A stretch of 64,000 nt of DNA from Parus major. Taxonomy: Eukaryota; Chordata; Aves; Passeriformes; Paridae. The position numbers and the translations under genes were made by a program. Positions 46,543 to 60,720 of this stretch are shown here, piece after piece. The notes under the pieces are model-generated. The model did not search any database. It was given only the letters and a program-made list of their open reading frames with translations, and had not been told where the DNA came from. Where the stretch lies: the NCBI RefSeq assembly GCF_001522545.3, contig NC_031783.1, positions 2,695,562 through 2,759,561 on the forward strand, read 5' to 3'. Position 1 is the stretch's first letter. Every line of letters begins with the position of its first letter.

Positions 46543-46576
46543 CATATATATATATACATATATATATATATGTGTG
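46543..46576. repeat. (TA)n with CA interruption, microsatellite
   Basis: CATATATATATATACA is followed by TATATATATATATGTGTG, an almost palindromic TA-rich tract that could extrude a hairpin. Confidence 0.9.
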
Positions 46577-49500
46577 GTTAAGTGGGTGAACACACAGAGC
46601 AGGCATTTCAGACAGCTCTTCAGTGCCAGCTCCCTGCTCTCTGCTTTCCTTGGTGACTGTCCCAGGTAAATTTGGGCTGGTGGAGAGGGGAAACACTTTG
46701 CAAAGTGCTGTGGGGATTTTTGTGCCTCTCTGCTTTTCACCCCACAGTTTTGCTTCCCTGGGAAGGCAGGCAGGACGATGTCAAGGAGGTCCAGAGGAAA
46801 CAGCTCTTCCCAGAAGGGGCCACCATGTCACAGATGGAGTAAAACAGCAGTGAACCTCCTGACGGTTCAGAGCCTTCCTCATCATGCCAGGGCAGCGAGC
46901 AGCCGTCCCTGCCTGCAGCCAGGGGTGCTGCTCCCTCCGCAGATGGAACAGCCCAGAGTCTCCCGGCATTCCAGCCCGGGCTGTGCTGACACCCACGCAC
47001 CGTGGCTCCCAGCCCAGAGCAGCCCCCTCGCCCGCACCGACAGGGCCTTCGTGGAACAAATTACTTCCAAATGCCTGGCTCTCAGGCACAGGGAAAGAGG
47101 GAAGCCCAGGTTTGTACCTGGGACTGCTCATAACATAAAGAAGGCAGCAGCTCCACTTAAAAACGCCACTGCCTGCAAACTATCAAATTAATCCCAGGAT
47201 TTCAACAGCTTTTCTTCATTATTTTTTGTCTCAACCAAACCACAAATTTACTTAATGACTAAAGCAGGCGAGCGAGTACTTTGTTTTCCAGACAGCAGGA
47301 ACATTTCTAACGGGATCCAGGTTTTCAGAACACGTCAGGCAAGGAGGGAGAGGTTCCATTGCTGAGATGTGTTTGATGCTTTTTTTAACTCCCCCAAACC
47401 TGCCAGTACCGTGGTTGGGGCATCTCTGAGCCCGAGGAGAGGCACTGAGCGGGGTGAGGAGGAATACAATAAGAACACTGTGTTCCAGGAATGACTGAAT
47501 AAAGGCAAGAGCATGCTTTTGGCCAGCAGGATTCAGCTAACTCCGTCTGCCACTTTTCTTCTCTGTCTGAAGCAACGTTGTTTGTCCACGCTTCTCTGAA
47601 ATGGAAAGTATTTCCTCCTGCCTGCTTGTTCCAAGGAAAGATCTGAGGAAGCCTGGTGTAACCAGGCAGAACTGGGGATTCTCCAGTGACTCGACTCTTC
47701 TTTGCCAAAAGTTCTGCTCAACAAGAAAGGGCTTACATGAAAGAAATTATGAGCACATTTCTCTGCAAGTTCAGTAACTTAAGACCAAGGTCTGTAGAAT
47801 AAGTCTTTGGATGGAAACAAAGCATCCAGCTTTGAATGACTCCAGATCATTCCCTGCCTTCTGACATACCTCCAGGGCCTCTGGAGTGCTCAAAAACCTA
47901 GGACAGGGCAGGGACATCTACAGGTACATGGAGCACACTGGGGAACAGGAGGAACACTGGAATCCAAGGGCTGAATAAGACCACGGGTGCTCAGTCCTTC
48001 CTGGGACCACCAAAGCTTTTCAGGAGGGCATCAACCCCAGCACTGCAATCCATTGTTGTATTGCTTTCAGGGATAAATTTCCCAATACTTCAATCACGAC
48101 AGTGGTATTGCAGATGGCAGAAATGAAAGGGGAAGATATGCAGCTCATGGGGGCTTTGTTTTATAAAGACTACTTGCAGCTTTGACATTAAACTGCTTGC
48201 CTGTACCACTGGGCCATGTAACATAAGCTGAGCTGCACGACCACAGACTTGCTAGCCTCACTTGAATTCCCCTCAAAACAATGGTATGAAACTCAATACT
48301 TGTTACCAATTCACTGCCAACAAACTTGGAATTTTAATGAAATTACAAATTTGGATGGCAGAAGAAACCAGCTGAGGTAATATTTTGAATGCCTATGAGG
48401 CACCTAACTTAGCACCTCAAAACCACTCAGCTTTGCTCACAGAGACCTTTGACAAAGCCCTCCTAATGATGAGGTGGGCAGAATTAGCAGTAATCCTGCA
48501 CAAAATAAAAGACTTTATTTCACTGATTAAGGTCTGGCTTACAAGGCACATGAAGAGAAGAGGTCTGCCTCCAAGCAGAGTTGCTCGCTGGAGTTTTAAC
48601 TCCTACAGAAATGATCCAAGAAACTTCCCCCATTGAACAAGAACCTTTGAGGTGAATGAACTCTGACCTCAGCTGGTAACAAAACCAAAACCATGGAGGG
48701 CTGGCAAGACCTGGAGGAGATAAAGCTGAGAGTCAAGATTTAATAGTGCTCCCAGAGGGGAGATTCAGCTGATTAGAAACATCCTAATCTTCTCTCTCAG
48801 TGTATATTAAAGGTCAAGAAGTGGGATCAGATATTGGCAGCACATGAAAAAACAACTCAGTCGAGCAAAAGACCTTCACAAAGACGTTTCATACCTTCGC
48901 ATTAAAAATTCCTGCAAAGTCTTATTTAACTTCACTTCCCTCTAGGGAACACATTCAAGTTTAAAGTCAAGAGACCATTAGATTGGGACAGAAAAGAAGT
49001 ACCCCTGCAGAAGACTTCTGCCTCCAAACAGTACTTTATAATGAGCAGAAGCTCATAAGCATCAGCTGACTGCAACCATGACAGATAAGCAGGTCTCAGA
49101 AGTACAGCACCACGAAACAGAGCTTCTCTAGCAGTGCTCTGGAGTCTCACAGGCTCCCCAAATGGGGTCATTAAAGGATACTTGTTGGATCATGTTAACA
49201 AACGGCAGGCTATATCAACAACAACATACTGGCAAGCTGCAAAAAGCTTTTAAACTTGCTCTATTATTTATTGCTCAGCTCCAAAGAGATGTCAGCATCA
49301 CAACAAAAGTATAAATCCTAACTCAGTCTCCTGGTCTCTACTGGGAGCTCGTAATCTGACTTTCCCTTCACAGCTGAAGCTGACCTGGCCAATATAATGC
49401 AGGGGCTGGGGCAAGAGGAGGGTGGACTGAGTCATGCTGTCCTTCTGACAAGGTCTATTAGAGGTTGACAGCAATGACAAATCCTCAGAAGAACTGTAAT

Positions 49501-52500
49501 AACAACCACCAGAAGGAATGTAAAACATAGAAACTGCATCTAAGGGAGACAGATACTGTTAAAAAGGTTTTTTCCTTTTCTAGAGATACTTTATTTCTTT
49601 TTTAAGACTTTAGCAGACTAGCAGGAAACAACTTGTTGTTGTCCCTGGAAAATAGGCATACAGAGGGAAGACAGCCTTGTGAAGCTGCTACAAACAGCCC
49701 TCCTTTTAAACAAAGATTAAAGGAACTTTTCCTTAGATGGTGAGCATGAAGTATTCTTTCATAGTCCTAGTTTTGGGACAGTCACCAAACCTTGCTTCTC
49801 CAGCCAGACCTGGAAGCCAAACCATCAATCGCTGCATCGAGGTCACACAAAGTCATACATAAAACAGAAGAAGGAAGTCAGTGGATTCAGTTTCCCATTT
49901 CTCATGGCTGTTCTTTTACAAATGGATCTAAATTTGGTGTCTGACTGGAAAACCAAGAGCAAAGAATTTCAGAGCATTGAGAAGATGCAGACCAGCATCC
50001 AAAGGCAGCCAGGGCAGGTGTGTCAGTGATCCCTGTTTACTGGGAATTCCTTGACTGTAACTCCAAGGTTGGGTGCTGGGCATGCTCTGCTGCTGAGGGT
50101 GACACATCTCCAGAGGCATTCTAAATAATCCAAGGTGCAAGAACCAGTTCACCTCATTGAAACATGTATTAAAATGTAGAGAAAATCAGCTGAAGGAGGC
50201 AGGGAGGGGGAAAAAAATTAAAAATAAAATAGTTGCTCATAGGCAAATTACACAGGAGCTCACAGGGTCATTCCTGGGACAAAGCAATACCAGAGGGTCC
50301 AGCTGAACTCCAGACCTGGGGGGAGGAAAGACACCTTTAACTGTGTGGAAGGTTGATACATGTGGTCCAGCCCCTTATGAGGTTTGGCCACTGCTCGGGC
50401 AAATCCTGTGCTTGTTTTTCCTGGGGGCACTTCACAGCAAGTTAAACTTGACTTCAAGAACTGTGCTGGGGTTTGTTGTTATTTTTGTCTTCAAGATTTT
50501 TTTCTGTTTTGGTTCTTATCCATTGGAACAGGCAGATATATGGGCTTTTACCTTTATTACACAAATTCCACAGTATCTTTTCATCTGGTATGCATTATTG
50601 TGGTATATATATGAAGTACCATGTCCACTCCAAGTGCTATAAAAGAGCTGTTTGAAGCCTTGTTCCATTCCTATTTATCTTTATACAATTAAAGCCAGTT
50701 GACAGCTCCACAGAGGAAGAATAAATGACAATGCAAGCAATGTGCTTTTTGTTCTAAACAAATTAACCACTGTTCAGATAAAGGATGACTGTATTTGGTT
50801 TCTACCTCAGTCTCTTAAAGACACAAGGCTAGATGAGAAAACTGTGTGTTCCACTGATGCCTTTTTAATCTCTCCAGAAATTCTGAGTACAAGGTACTTG
50901 CTGACACCCAACCAAATTCAACAGGGGAGGGAGGCCCCAGAGACACTGATAATTAGTGAAAATGGGAAAGTGTGGAGAGACTCTTAAGTGCTCTGAATAA
51001 CTGATCTCAGCAGAAAACCTACATGGAAAGAAGATCTTACAATCACTTCAAATGCTCCAGCTCCAGCTGACAGCCCCCCAGATATTGAATACAGCACAGG
51101 ACCATTGCAAAAGCCACATTCTTAGCCCCAGAGGTGAGACATAGTTTAATTCTGCATTTTGGATGGCAGTGGGCCCACAATCACCCCCAGTTGACATAAT
51201 GTGTTTCTGACACCATTTTCTTCTTCTGTAGCAGGAGCAGAGCACTGCAGCTTGTCTGACCCACTGCCACATTGCAATCATCCCATGTGCCATAACCAGA
51301 AATGAAATTCCACAGATGAAGGGAAAAGTTGTTTTCTGTGTATGGCCTGGAGCACAAGAGCTGTGAAACACTGGAGCCCATCTGTGTGACACAAACCCAC
51401 CATCTGTTACTGAGCACATATGGGCCACACCATACAGAGAGAATTTCACTGACCAGGTAGGTACTACAGGAATGCATCACTGCTCTAGATGTTTTCTCCT
51501 TAAGACAGCAGGGAAAAGCCATCTATAAGTAGGAAAAAATGTATCTTATGCTCAAAACGTATCTCTTTTGCTCATGTATCATTATCATCTCTCAGCAGAA
51601 CTTCATCTGCTCAGGACACAGGATAAATGGATTAATATCCTTATTTTTCCCCCTTTTTGTACTTCTACATCACCCAAATCTCATGTTGAGTGCAGCACTA
51701 CTCACTTTGCTGGAGATTCCTCTTGACAATTTCCACAAGTATATCTTGTATTTATTTGTGCTGCTATTCTGGAGGAAGGAAAAGCCATTATTCTCATGAA
51801 CTAAAAAACAACTGCAATGCTGAAATTGTCACAACTTTCTCAAGATGTGGGCGTTCAATTTGAAATGCTCTGGACCTAACACTCAGTGTTTTGAAAGACT
51901 TCTGCCTCGATGCACGCTCAGCACATCAGCAAGTCTGATCTGGGTCTCAAGTAGCAGGCAGAAAGCTGAGGCTCACACAATGACTCTCTCCCAGGGAGAA
52001 GAGCTGTCTTCCAGCACTGCTCTGGCAAAAGCCAGCACAGAAGGATCTCTGTTTTCATGTTTGCATCTTCTGTCTCTTCTAGTACAGGGCCTTTCAATGA
52101 CACAAGAGGCAATGCAGATGCCCTGTGCACTTTCCTTCCCACCTGCTCTGCTGGCTCCTCTGGCTCAACCCACCCCATGCATGGAAAAGGCAAAAAGGCT
52201 GAAGTACAGGCAGCTTCAACTGCAGCATCCAAAAGCTCTGGGAGGCATTGGAAAATCCCTTTCCAGTTCCAATACCCTGTACACTTTGTCTCTTGATAGT
52301 TCTCAACATCACCTGCTCACCGTTGGAGGAACTCCACCTCTTCACCTCCTCCCTGTCACTGCACAAAAAGCCTTTTTTTTGGTGAGTTCCTTTTCTGGAG
52401 GCTGTGAGAAGAAAGCTGGCTCCCCTAACAATGAGTGCTGAAGGCTCCACGATCAGCAGCAGCAGGAATTGCAGTTTCCTGTCTCTGAAGTCTTAGCCAT

Positions 52501-55500
52501 GAGCTCCGTCACACTTTTCAGGTACTCTGACTGCCAAAACTTTAAACCATGTTCTGTAGAGCATGTGCCATTTCACAAGCTTAGAACTCAGTCATATTGA
52601 ACAGATTCTCACATGGATGGCAAAACACATGTTCAAGCTGCCAGTATCCCTCCCACCTCCAGCAACCCACTTGCCAAACCCCTGCTTCAAAGTGGGAAAA
52701 CTGGAAGGTTATCAATGTAAAGTAAATTGTAAGACTCTGACATGAACAAAACAACGTAATTTCCTCCCCCTCTGTTTTTACTGAAATTTGCCAAAATAAT
52801 TCAGCCTGAGGCAGAATCTCAGTGTGGAAGAACACCAAACAACACAGTCTGATAAAGATACGAGCAACTACAACAAAGTTTTATATAATGGGGAATGTTG
52901 GGCAACCATGACTACAGCCACTGCTGCCAGCTCTGCCTATAGCATAAATGAGCAATATTATAACATCCCCATTAATCCCCTCTCCAAAACTACGAGTGAG
53001 TCTGGAATATGACTCATAATATCCTTGGCACACATTTTTATCACAAAGTTGATGAAAGCACCCGTCCCTGAACCCATGTATGAAAACTGTAGATAAATTA
53101 ATCAAAACATGCACCAATGTCTGTGTGAGCCTGCACATTTGCAGCTGCAGCGGTGGGACTCGGGTGTGACATGATGTGACAGCAAAGTGACACTGCTGCC
53201 AACCTTTGCTGCTGGTACCTTGTCACATCCAGGGAAGAGAAGACAGCATTTGCCAGTGTTTTTTATTGTAGGAGTGACCTTCCTGGGCTGTGTGTACATC
53301 TACAGTGTGATGTAAAACTCACACTGCGAATAAGACAAAAGAAGCTCCTCTGTTGTGTGTGTGTGTGCCATTAACACTCAATGGCATTATCTCCTCACTC
53401 AAGATGATAACAGATGTCTGTGTATTCTGCAGATGCATTTGCAGCTTTTAGCAAATAATAAAGGAATTTATGAATTCCACTGTTGGTGACTTGGTGACAT
53501 GGATTCCCCATGTGCACAATCACTTTCCTGCAAGCAGTAGGGTGACTGCCTGCTGGGATTGCCTACCTCAGTCCAGGTGAGCAGTCAGAGTAAATTATCA
53601 CCCTGCTTTATCCAGAAGGAAGGAAGAGGACTTCCCCAAGCAGCTATTTCCTGACACTAACCTTGCAAACCCTCCTTCTCTCCGTAGGCTGTATTATCTG
53701 GGAAAAGTTAGGGAACTTTGGAGCAAAGAAATATCTGCACAATTCCTTGACTGGGGCCAAGCCCAGGAGATGAGAAGGCCATGCATGTCTGCAAGAAGCT
53801 GACCCTGGAGTGTGCAAGAATAATTCTCTTCTACTGCTGGAAATGCAGTTGCACTCAAAAAAATGTTTTGGGGATTTTGTTTTCTGCTGCAAACAGAGGA
53901 GAAAGAGGGGCACAAGAGCTCTCAACTACTTGGGCTGCATTTTTGGGGAGAATGCAATTGATGAGGAAGACTTCTGTCCTGCTGGTAGTTTAGGGCAAGT
54001 TCAAAAAGTGACAAAACTCTGATCTTCAGTGAAAATGTGGTAAGAATCCAGGAGACTGAATATACCCCCAGAATTGTGTCTGCTCAGCTCCACACCTTAG
54101 AGAGAAGACATTTCTATCAGTCCTAAAGAGGAACCAAGGACCATGATTCCATCAGCAGGAGAGGATGTGCTGGAGATCATGAGACCCTAGAAAATCCAAT
54201 CCTGATCAACCAAACTTTCCCAAATGACAAGAACTAGCAGGCCAAGGTCACCTGTCTGGCTGAAATTCAGCCTAGGAGGGCTGGCTGAACAGCAGTTAGA
54301 GACAGGGCTCCTCAAACAGAAATCTGAAACATGTGGAACTTTTAGTTCTAGAGCAAGAAAAGATTTTGACCCAGTTTCAGATTTTAAGTCCATCTCCTAA
54401 ACAAAAGCAGTTGAAGTTTAAATGAGCCAATTCTGCAGATCATTATGTTGCTATTACACAATTCCTTCTAATCCCTGAAGTGTGGAAGATGTGCCAATGC
54501 CAGCCCAGGCACAACTTTGTCATTTCAGCTGGACTTCCATCCTTTCCACTAACATTCTGTTAAACCATTCTTGATGAATGCCAAACACAAAAATCTCCCA
54601 AATATTTATTGTAATTTCTTTGGCCACACTATCACAAGTGCCTAAATTCCCCTTCTCAGTTGGAGAGCTATCTAGACCAGAGGTCTCCAAATCTTTCAGC
54701 CAAATAAACATCACAAAGGCTCACGAGCCCTATGAGTAGTAAGGGAGAGATTGTTTGTGCTACAAAAGGAACAAAAATGACCAGCCATCCCCCGCTGGCT
54801 ATTCTCCTCCCCTAAGAACTTGGTCTAATCCCCTCTACCCTAGAGTCCTTAAAAAACAATGTGCCAAGGAAAGGGAATAACTGTTCTGCATACTGATTCC
54901 CTGCAGCTTGGACATAGCTTGTGGAGGACCACTGCCAGCCAACTGCTGAGAGCAGCCCCCTCTGAGATGCTGTGCTAAGGGAGAGGTTGCTTTTCATCCC
55001 TCTGTCTTAGGGACTGCCCAAAGAAACCCCTCGGGATGGCTGCAGCTCTACTGGGATCCAGCAACAGCAGAGCACTTCCCACATCGTCTTTGTGTCTCCT
55101 AAGCCCAGCAGGTAAAAGGACTGAGACAGTCCAAGAAGCAACCTGGCCTCATCCAAACATTCTGGGGAGAGAAGGAGAGAAGGATTCCAAGGAGAACATT
55201 TCTATTTCTCTTCCAGTGGCTGCTGGCACAGCACCCTTTAGGTGAGGAGGGTACACACACTCACTGATGTGCCATGCAGGGAGCGAGTGCCCGAGGGACC
55301 AAGGGAAACGGGGAGATGAGCCAGAAACACGGGCTTATGGCCACCCCTGTGTGCTCCTGTGTGCCAAGGCCAAACCTGGAAGCACTGCTATATCTAAAAG
55401 AAGCCACAGTCAAGAGGGTAACATTATAAACCTGTAAAAATAAAGTTTTACTGCTGCTGACTAGCTGGGACATGCAGAACATGTGTTGCAGGGAACATAG

Positions 55501-58500
55501 CATGATTTTATTAGCAAACACAAAGCCATTCATGCCGAGTGGCCCAAGTGGGGTGGGTTGAATTAAGAGAACAATAGCAGTTCATCAGATGGCCCTTTCT
55601 TTCACATATGTGTTCAACTTACTGCGCTAGCAAATACTTAAAGCAGCTTGGAAATACATTTCCATTCAAAGAGACTCACATTATTAACACATTAGATTGA
55701 AACCAAATTAATTGAGAACGTAACCTATTCCTGATGCATTAAATGACTAAATGTAAACCATCAGGCAACCTCCTCCTTTTGAAAACTCACTTTGTGATCA
55801 AGGGAATATTTGGCTGATTTAGCCCAAGCCAGCACTTTGCAGCTCTGCTGGGACTGCATGGGATGGTCTTTCAGCAGTGAAGCCAGTGAGTGCTGCATCA
55901 CTGCCTGAGTGTGTGGGTCACAGCAGAGCTGTGCAGCCCTCGAGGTGTCCAGGGGAAGATGTGCTCAGGCTCAGGCCAATGTAAAAGGAAAAAAACCCAC
56001 TCTGTTGCATCAGAGGCTGATGCTAACCACACTTCCAATTTGATCATGGATTCAGCTCCCCAAATGCAAAACCAATAGACACCAAAGAGGAAAAGTGGAA
56101 ACTGCTGCCTAGGGAAGCTTGCCATGTGTGCTGTCTGGAAGTGAGCTGGGATCAAATCCTGCTGTAGCTGGGCTGGGGTTGAGCACACCAAGGCAGCCTG
56201 CAGGGAAGGCAAGGCAAGGCTGGCTTTGGCTTCCCCGTTCAGAGCTGCCTGCTGGCCCAGCTGCCTCCCTCCCTGCCTCCTCTCCAGCTCTCCTCCAGTA
56301 GCCAGTATTTGTGCTGCTCACTCAGCCCAGGGTGGGAGGGATGAGAAGGGCTGGGACAAGCCTGGAGATGGGATTGGGAAGGACAGACTTCAGAAGTGAC
56401 AGCAGGCTCTGGCTCTGACTGTCCTGCAATGTGCACTCCTGCAGTGACAAGCATCTAGAGTTGACTCAGTCTTGTTTCATGCCCATTTTTAAGACTTGTG
56501 TTTTGCAAAAAAACAAGGTAGATGACTAGAAATGCTGCTGGTTTAGCAACAACCTGCCTACTAAAACTACAGATTAGCTACAGGACACCAGTACAAATGA
56601 TAAGGCACAACCTTTGTCAAAGAATTCCTAATCTTCTCCAAGATTAGATTTTTGTTCTTCTTAACTGCCAGCTAGACTGCAGGGGGCCAGGCCCACAAAC
56701 ACAAATTAATTACATCAGCTGTAATTCACACCTCTGGATGTGTTTTTAAAGTGCTTTTTCATAAGGCAGTTGGGGGGAAAAAATCTAGTAGTGTATCATA
56801 CTGAACTACAGGTTTCTGTTGTGAAAGGAGCACAACATGGGTTAGGGCTAGGGTTTCTACCCCACCACGTCAATTCAAGCAGATATAATTTATTTCAGTG
56901 CAGGACTGTGTCCATCAACTTGCAGAGTCCAACCAGACACCTCTAAGATCTGTAACAGCAGCAATAAAACAGCCATTAAGAGAGCTGAGCTCATCATCAT
57001 CATCAGGCTGTAGCCCAGAATTCAGTCCCTACCACACACAAGGGCTCAGAGACAGGAGCTTCCCAGCCACTGCTGAGGGATGTCCCTGCCCTCCATTCCA
57101 TCACACCACAGGAAAGCTGAAATGCCATGCCACAAAGGAAGATGCTGTTCCTCTGGGAACTGGAAAACCCCCACTCTAACACAAGTCCTAACATTTCCCC
57201 TCTTCAACTGAGCCAGCAGGGGCTTCCAAACAACACAGGAGAAGCGTTTTGGCTGTGGCAACCTTTGCAGTACGACCTTGAGGTGAGGGACACAGAGCTG
57301 CTGGTGAGTGAGTCTGTGGAGAGCCAGCTCGGTGTCCTGCTGCAACCAGCGGTGACAGACCTGTGTGCAGGGCAAGGCCAGGTAACTGCACTGTCCTTCC
57401 CACCACCCAGCACCCTGCAGGGACACTGGGAAACACTTGGTTAATCTTACACTGGTGCAAGGACAATGTTATTTCCCTATAATTCACTAGAAATAAACTG
57501 TAGAGAGGTTTGATTTGCTCAGAGAAGAATTCCCCACGGCACAGGGTGATGGCTGAACAAGGATGAGACCCAGCCATGCCCGAGAAGTTTGGGTTAGTCC
57601 TGCCTAACCTACACTGTGACAATATCCAAAGGGAAAACCCCAGGCTTCCGTCCTCTCCCTGATTCCTTCCTGCTCCTCCAACCTGGGGACCACAGACAGA
57701 GAAAACCACCAGCAGCCCAGGGATGGAGGGGCAAAACTTTGATGAGTATCAGATGATCAGCACCCGGAGGCTGATGGGGAGATAGTGGTCCCAAGCTCAT
57801 CCTGCTGGAATGGCATGTGAGAAATGCTCATGGCTTTCTGCTTCCCAGCAAACAGGGTGGCAGGGGCAGGATGGGGTAAGGGAACACAGGTTTTAGGCTT
57901 TTTTTTGGTGCAGTATTCCTACGGTGACCACACACTGCACAAGAACAACTTCCAATCCAATTAGAAAATGAAAAAAAGCCAACCAAACACTAAGAACTAA
58001 TTGCTTAAGATAAAAACACCTTATCTCCCAAATGATTTCCCTGACCTTTTGATGCATGGCAATTCTACTCTGAATAAAAACGTGAACTATTTACTCAGGG
58101 TGGGATTTTCATGAGGGCCTGTAGGTGTGTCAAGGCAAGGTCAGTAAGGAGAGAGGATTTTTTTTTTTTAATTTTAGTTTTTTATTTAAGGCAAACAGCT
58201 ACTGCTTGGAAAAGCTAGCAAGGAAATGTCCAAGCCCTCAGATTACCCTCCCGGTCTACAAAAGAAGTAAGAAACTGAAAGTCAAACAGAGGCTGAGAGC
58301 AAATGTTCCAAGTTAAATACATTAATCAGTTAGATAATTGGAGTGAAAATGCTGCTCAGTGCCCCTGAAAAGGCCAGGAGACATTAGTAAGGGGAGACAT
58401 GGCAAAGCAGCAGAGAGGACAGCTATCCTCCATGGACATGAACTGAGGCTATGTGGTGCTCAAGCACTAAGACATGTCAGAAAAGAAATACTCTTTCCTC

Positions 58501-60365
58501 AATTTGGCATTTTTACAATCAAGCAGCTTTCCAGGCTCAACATCAGAGGCATCTCCTGGGCCTCCATGAGAATCAGAGCTGCTCCTTGGTGCTTATGCCC
58601 CAGAAATGCAGTTTGCAACAGCCAGGTGGGTCCCCATGCTCTGCTTCCTCCAGACCTTCCAAAAGTGAGCTGCTTTTGACACAGGGATTTGTTTGGGATG
58701 GCAAAGCCTTCCACATGTGCAGGGATCCTGCAGCACCAAGCCTGAGCAAGGATGGTGACCACCTCTGCCAACAGACCCTGCCTATGGACCATCACAGCTA
58801 CACCATGGTGCTGATGCAAAGCCAAACTCTTTCTTTGCATAGCCTGGAAAGAATTCCAGTAATTTCAACGGCAGGGCATTCTCCCTGCTTGCCATCTCCT
58901 GTGGATTTTCAGCACAGCTCCTTGAGGCTGCCAAATGCCAGCTCCATACACTGTACCGGAGAGTTATTCCAAACATTTTCGGCCGGTGTTGTTGTGTGCT
59001 GAGGTAGAGCTGGGCGTGAAGAAAGCATTCATTGAGTTAACTCTGTTTTACTCAGCAAGTGGAACAAATTTCATCACCCCCTACAAGTCCATTCTGTTTT
59101 CTATTTATACCGCAGCCATTTGGTGCAGGACTCAGGAGCAGCAGGAACAGGTGATGTAATGCACTGTACAAACAGCATTCTGTTCATACAGTGGGAAAAT
59201 AAAGTGCATTCTCTTGGTTTCTTTGATCACACTTAAAACAATCAGATTAGAAGGCATAGATAACCCAATACATGCTAGAGATGAAAGGACTCTGGAGAAA
59301 TAAATCACCCAAAGTTAGATATTAAGCAAGATTTCTCTCTCAACAATCAACTTATCTGCAGAGAGAGAAGGAATGACCATGTGGTTTCAAAATCCTGCCA
59401 GGCATTTTATTTATTTTTATAATACCATAAAGCTACTCCACCCACTTTTTCGGAATGAACGTTGCATTACACAACACATCAAAGGGACTTTATGGCCTAA
59501 ATTAAGCAATAAAATAGTTGAGATTGTGCGTTATGCTGAAAATTGGCCTGCTCCTGGTGCCTGGGAGATGGGAGGCGAACACCACATGTTCAGAGCACCT
59601 GAAGAAAGCTTGGGGCAGTATGGCCTGAGGTACTGAAGTGTGTGGCACTTGTATTTAATAGCCCAAAGTGAAGTTTGAGGCTCTTGGTGCCTGTTGTAAC
59701 CCTCTCTTGCTCAGGGGACAGTACCAGCTCAGGGAATGGCATGGGACAGCAGTGCTAGCTTGAAGACCTGGGACATGAATAGGATATGGTCCTTCACATC
59801 TGTAACCTTTAAGGTTTGGTTTATAGTCAAAGTTGTCTTGGAAGCTCTGGGCTTCATGGATGTGGTTCCTCACATTTGACAGCCAGCCACGCCTTGGGAA
59901 AGGAGATGGGAAAAACCCATCAAAAACACGGAAAGGTGTTGGTGAGGCTGATGCAAGCTGCACTTCTCACCATCTGGGTACCTCCTGCCTCTTCCACCTT
60001 GATCAAAATGACACAAAAAATAGAAAGAATTAAAGCCTCTCTTAAAGCATCTTCTGGCTCATGTGCATTTTGAATTGAAAAATAACCAGAAGCTGGGATA
60101 CGTATGAGGGGTGTGCTGGAGCTAGGCATTTATTTTCCAGGTCTGCCTCAATGCCTTTACAAATAGAGTTGAGAAATGAGAGGATATCAAGAGAGAAGAA
60201 AGTTGGCAGACCCCATCACTCCAGAGCAGAGAAGGGACTAGGCAAAGTTTCCATTAGAACATCTTGGGAGGCACAAGAAAAGTCAACTTGCAAGGACACA
60301 TGAGCTGGCAGTTCCCACACATCCCAGTGTGTGTGTGCCCTTTCCTTCCTGCTCCCAAAACAGAG

Positions 60366-60395
60366 TTTAAAAAAAAAAAAAAAAGGAAAAAAAAG
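60366..60395. repeat. Interrupted A-tract
   Basis: Seventeen or so As, GG, eight As, GG. Possibly an old poly(A) remnant. The flank is not recognised. Confidence 0.75.
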
Positions 60396-60399
60396 GAGG

Positions 60400-60720
60400 T
60401 TTAATTAGTTTGGGCCCTATCATGATTTTCTGTGGCCTGACTCATAGCGTTTGATCTCCCAAGGCTGGCGAGAGGTGTTTGAGCCTGCCCTCAGAGCCCC
60501 TGGCGCTCCAGCCAAGCACCAACAATGACTAGACAGACTTGAGGGCCACTCCTTCCATCTATCAATAGAGTCACTGTTGGGCAAGCTGACTCACTGCTTT
60601 CCCTGAGAACTGCTTGGCACCGGGTCGCCATCAAAAGAGCAAAACTAAAATTAAATAATTCTGTGTTTGCAGACAGTTAATTTAGCAAGAAGATGGTTGT
60701 TATTTTAAAGTTTTGTTTTT
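60400..60720. promoter_or_regulatory. Candidate conserved non-coding block
   Basis: This intronic stretch keeps several CpGs in otherwise CpG-poor DNA and packs homeodomain-like (TTTAATTAG, TTAATTTAG), AP-1-like (TGACTCA twice) and SOX-like (AACAATG) words into 300 bp. That density suggests an enhancer, but only cross-species conservation could show it. Confidence 0.25.

Noticed and set aside
51845..52441. 198-codon + strand frame
   Set aside because: No recognisable motif, and other strands and frames are equally open. Likely chance.
56839..56856. Interstitial telomere-like GGGTTAGGGCTAGGGTTT
   Set aside because: Fewer than three units with a mismatch. Too short to be more than chance.
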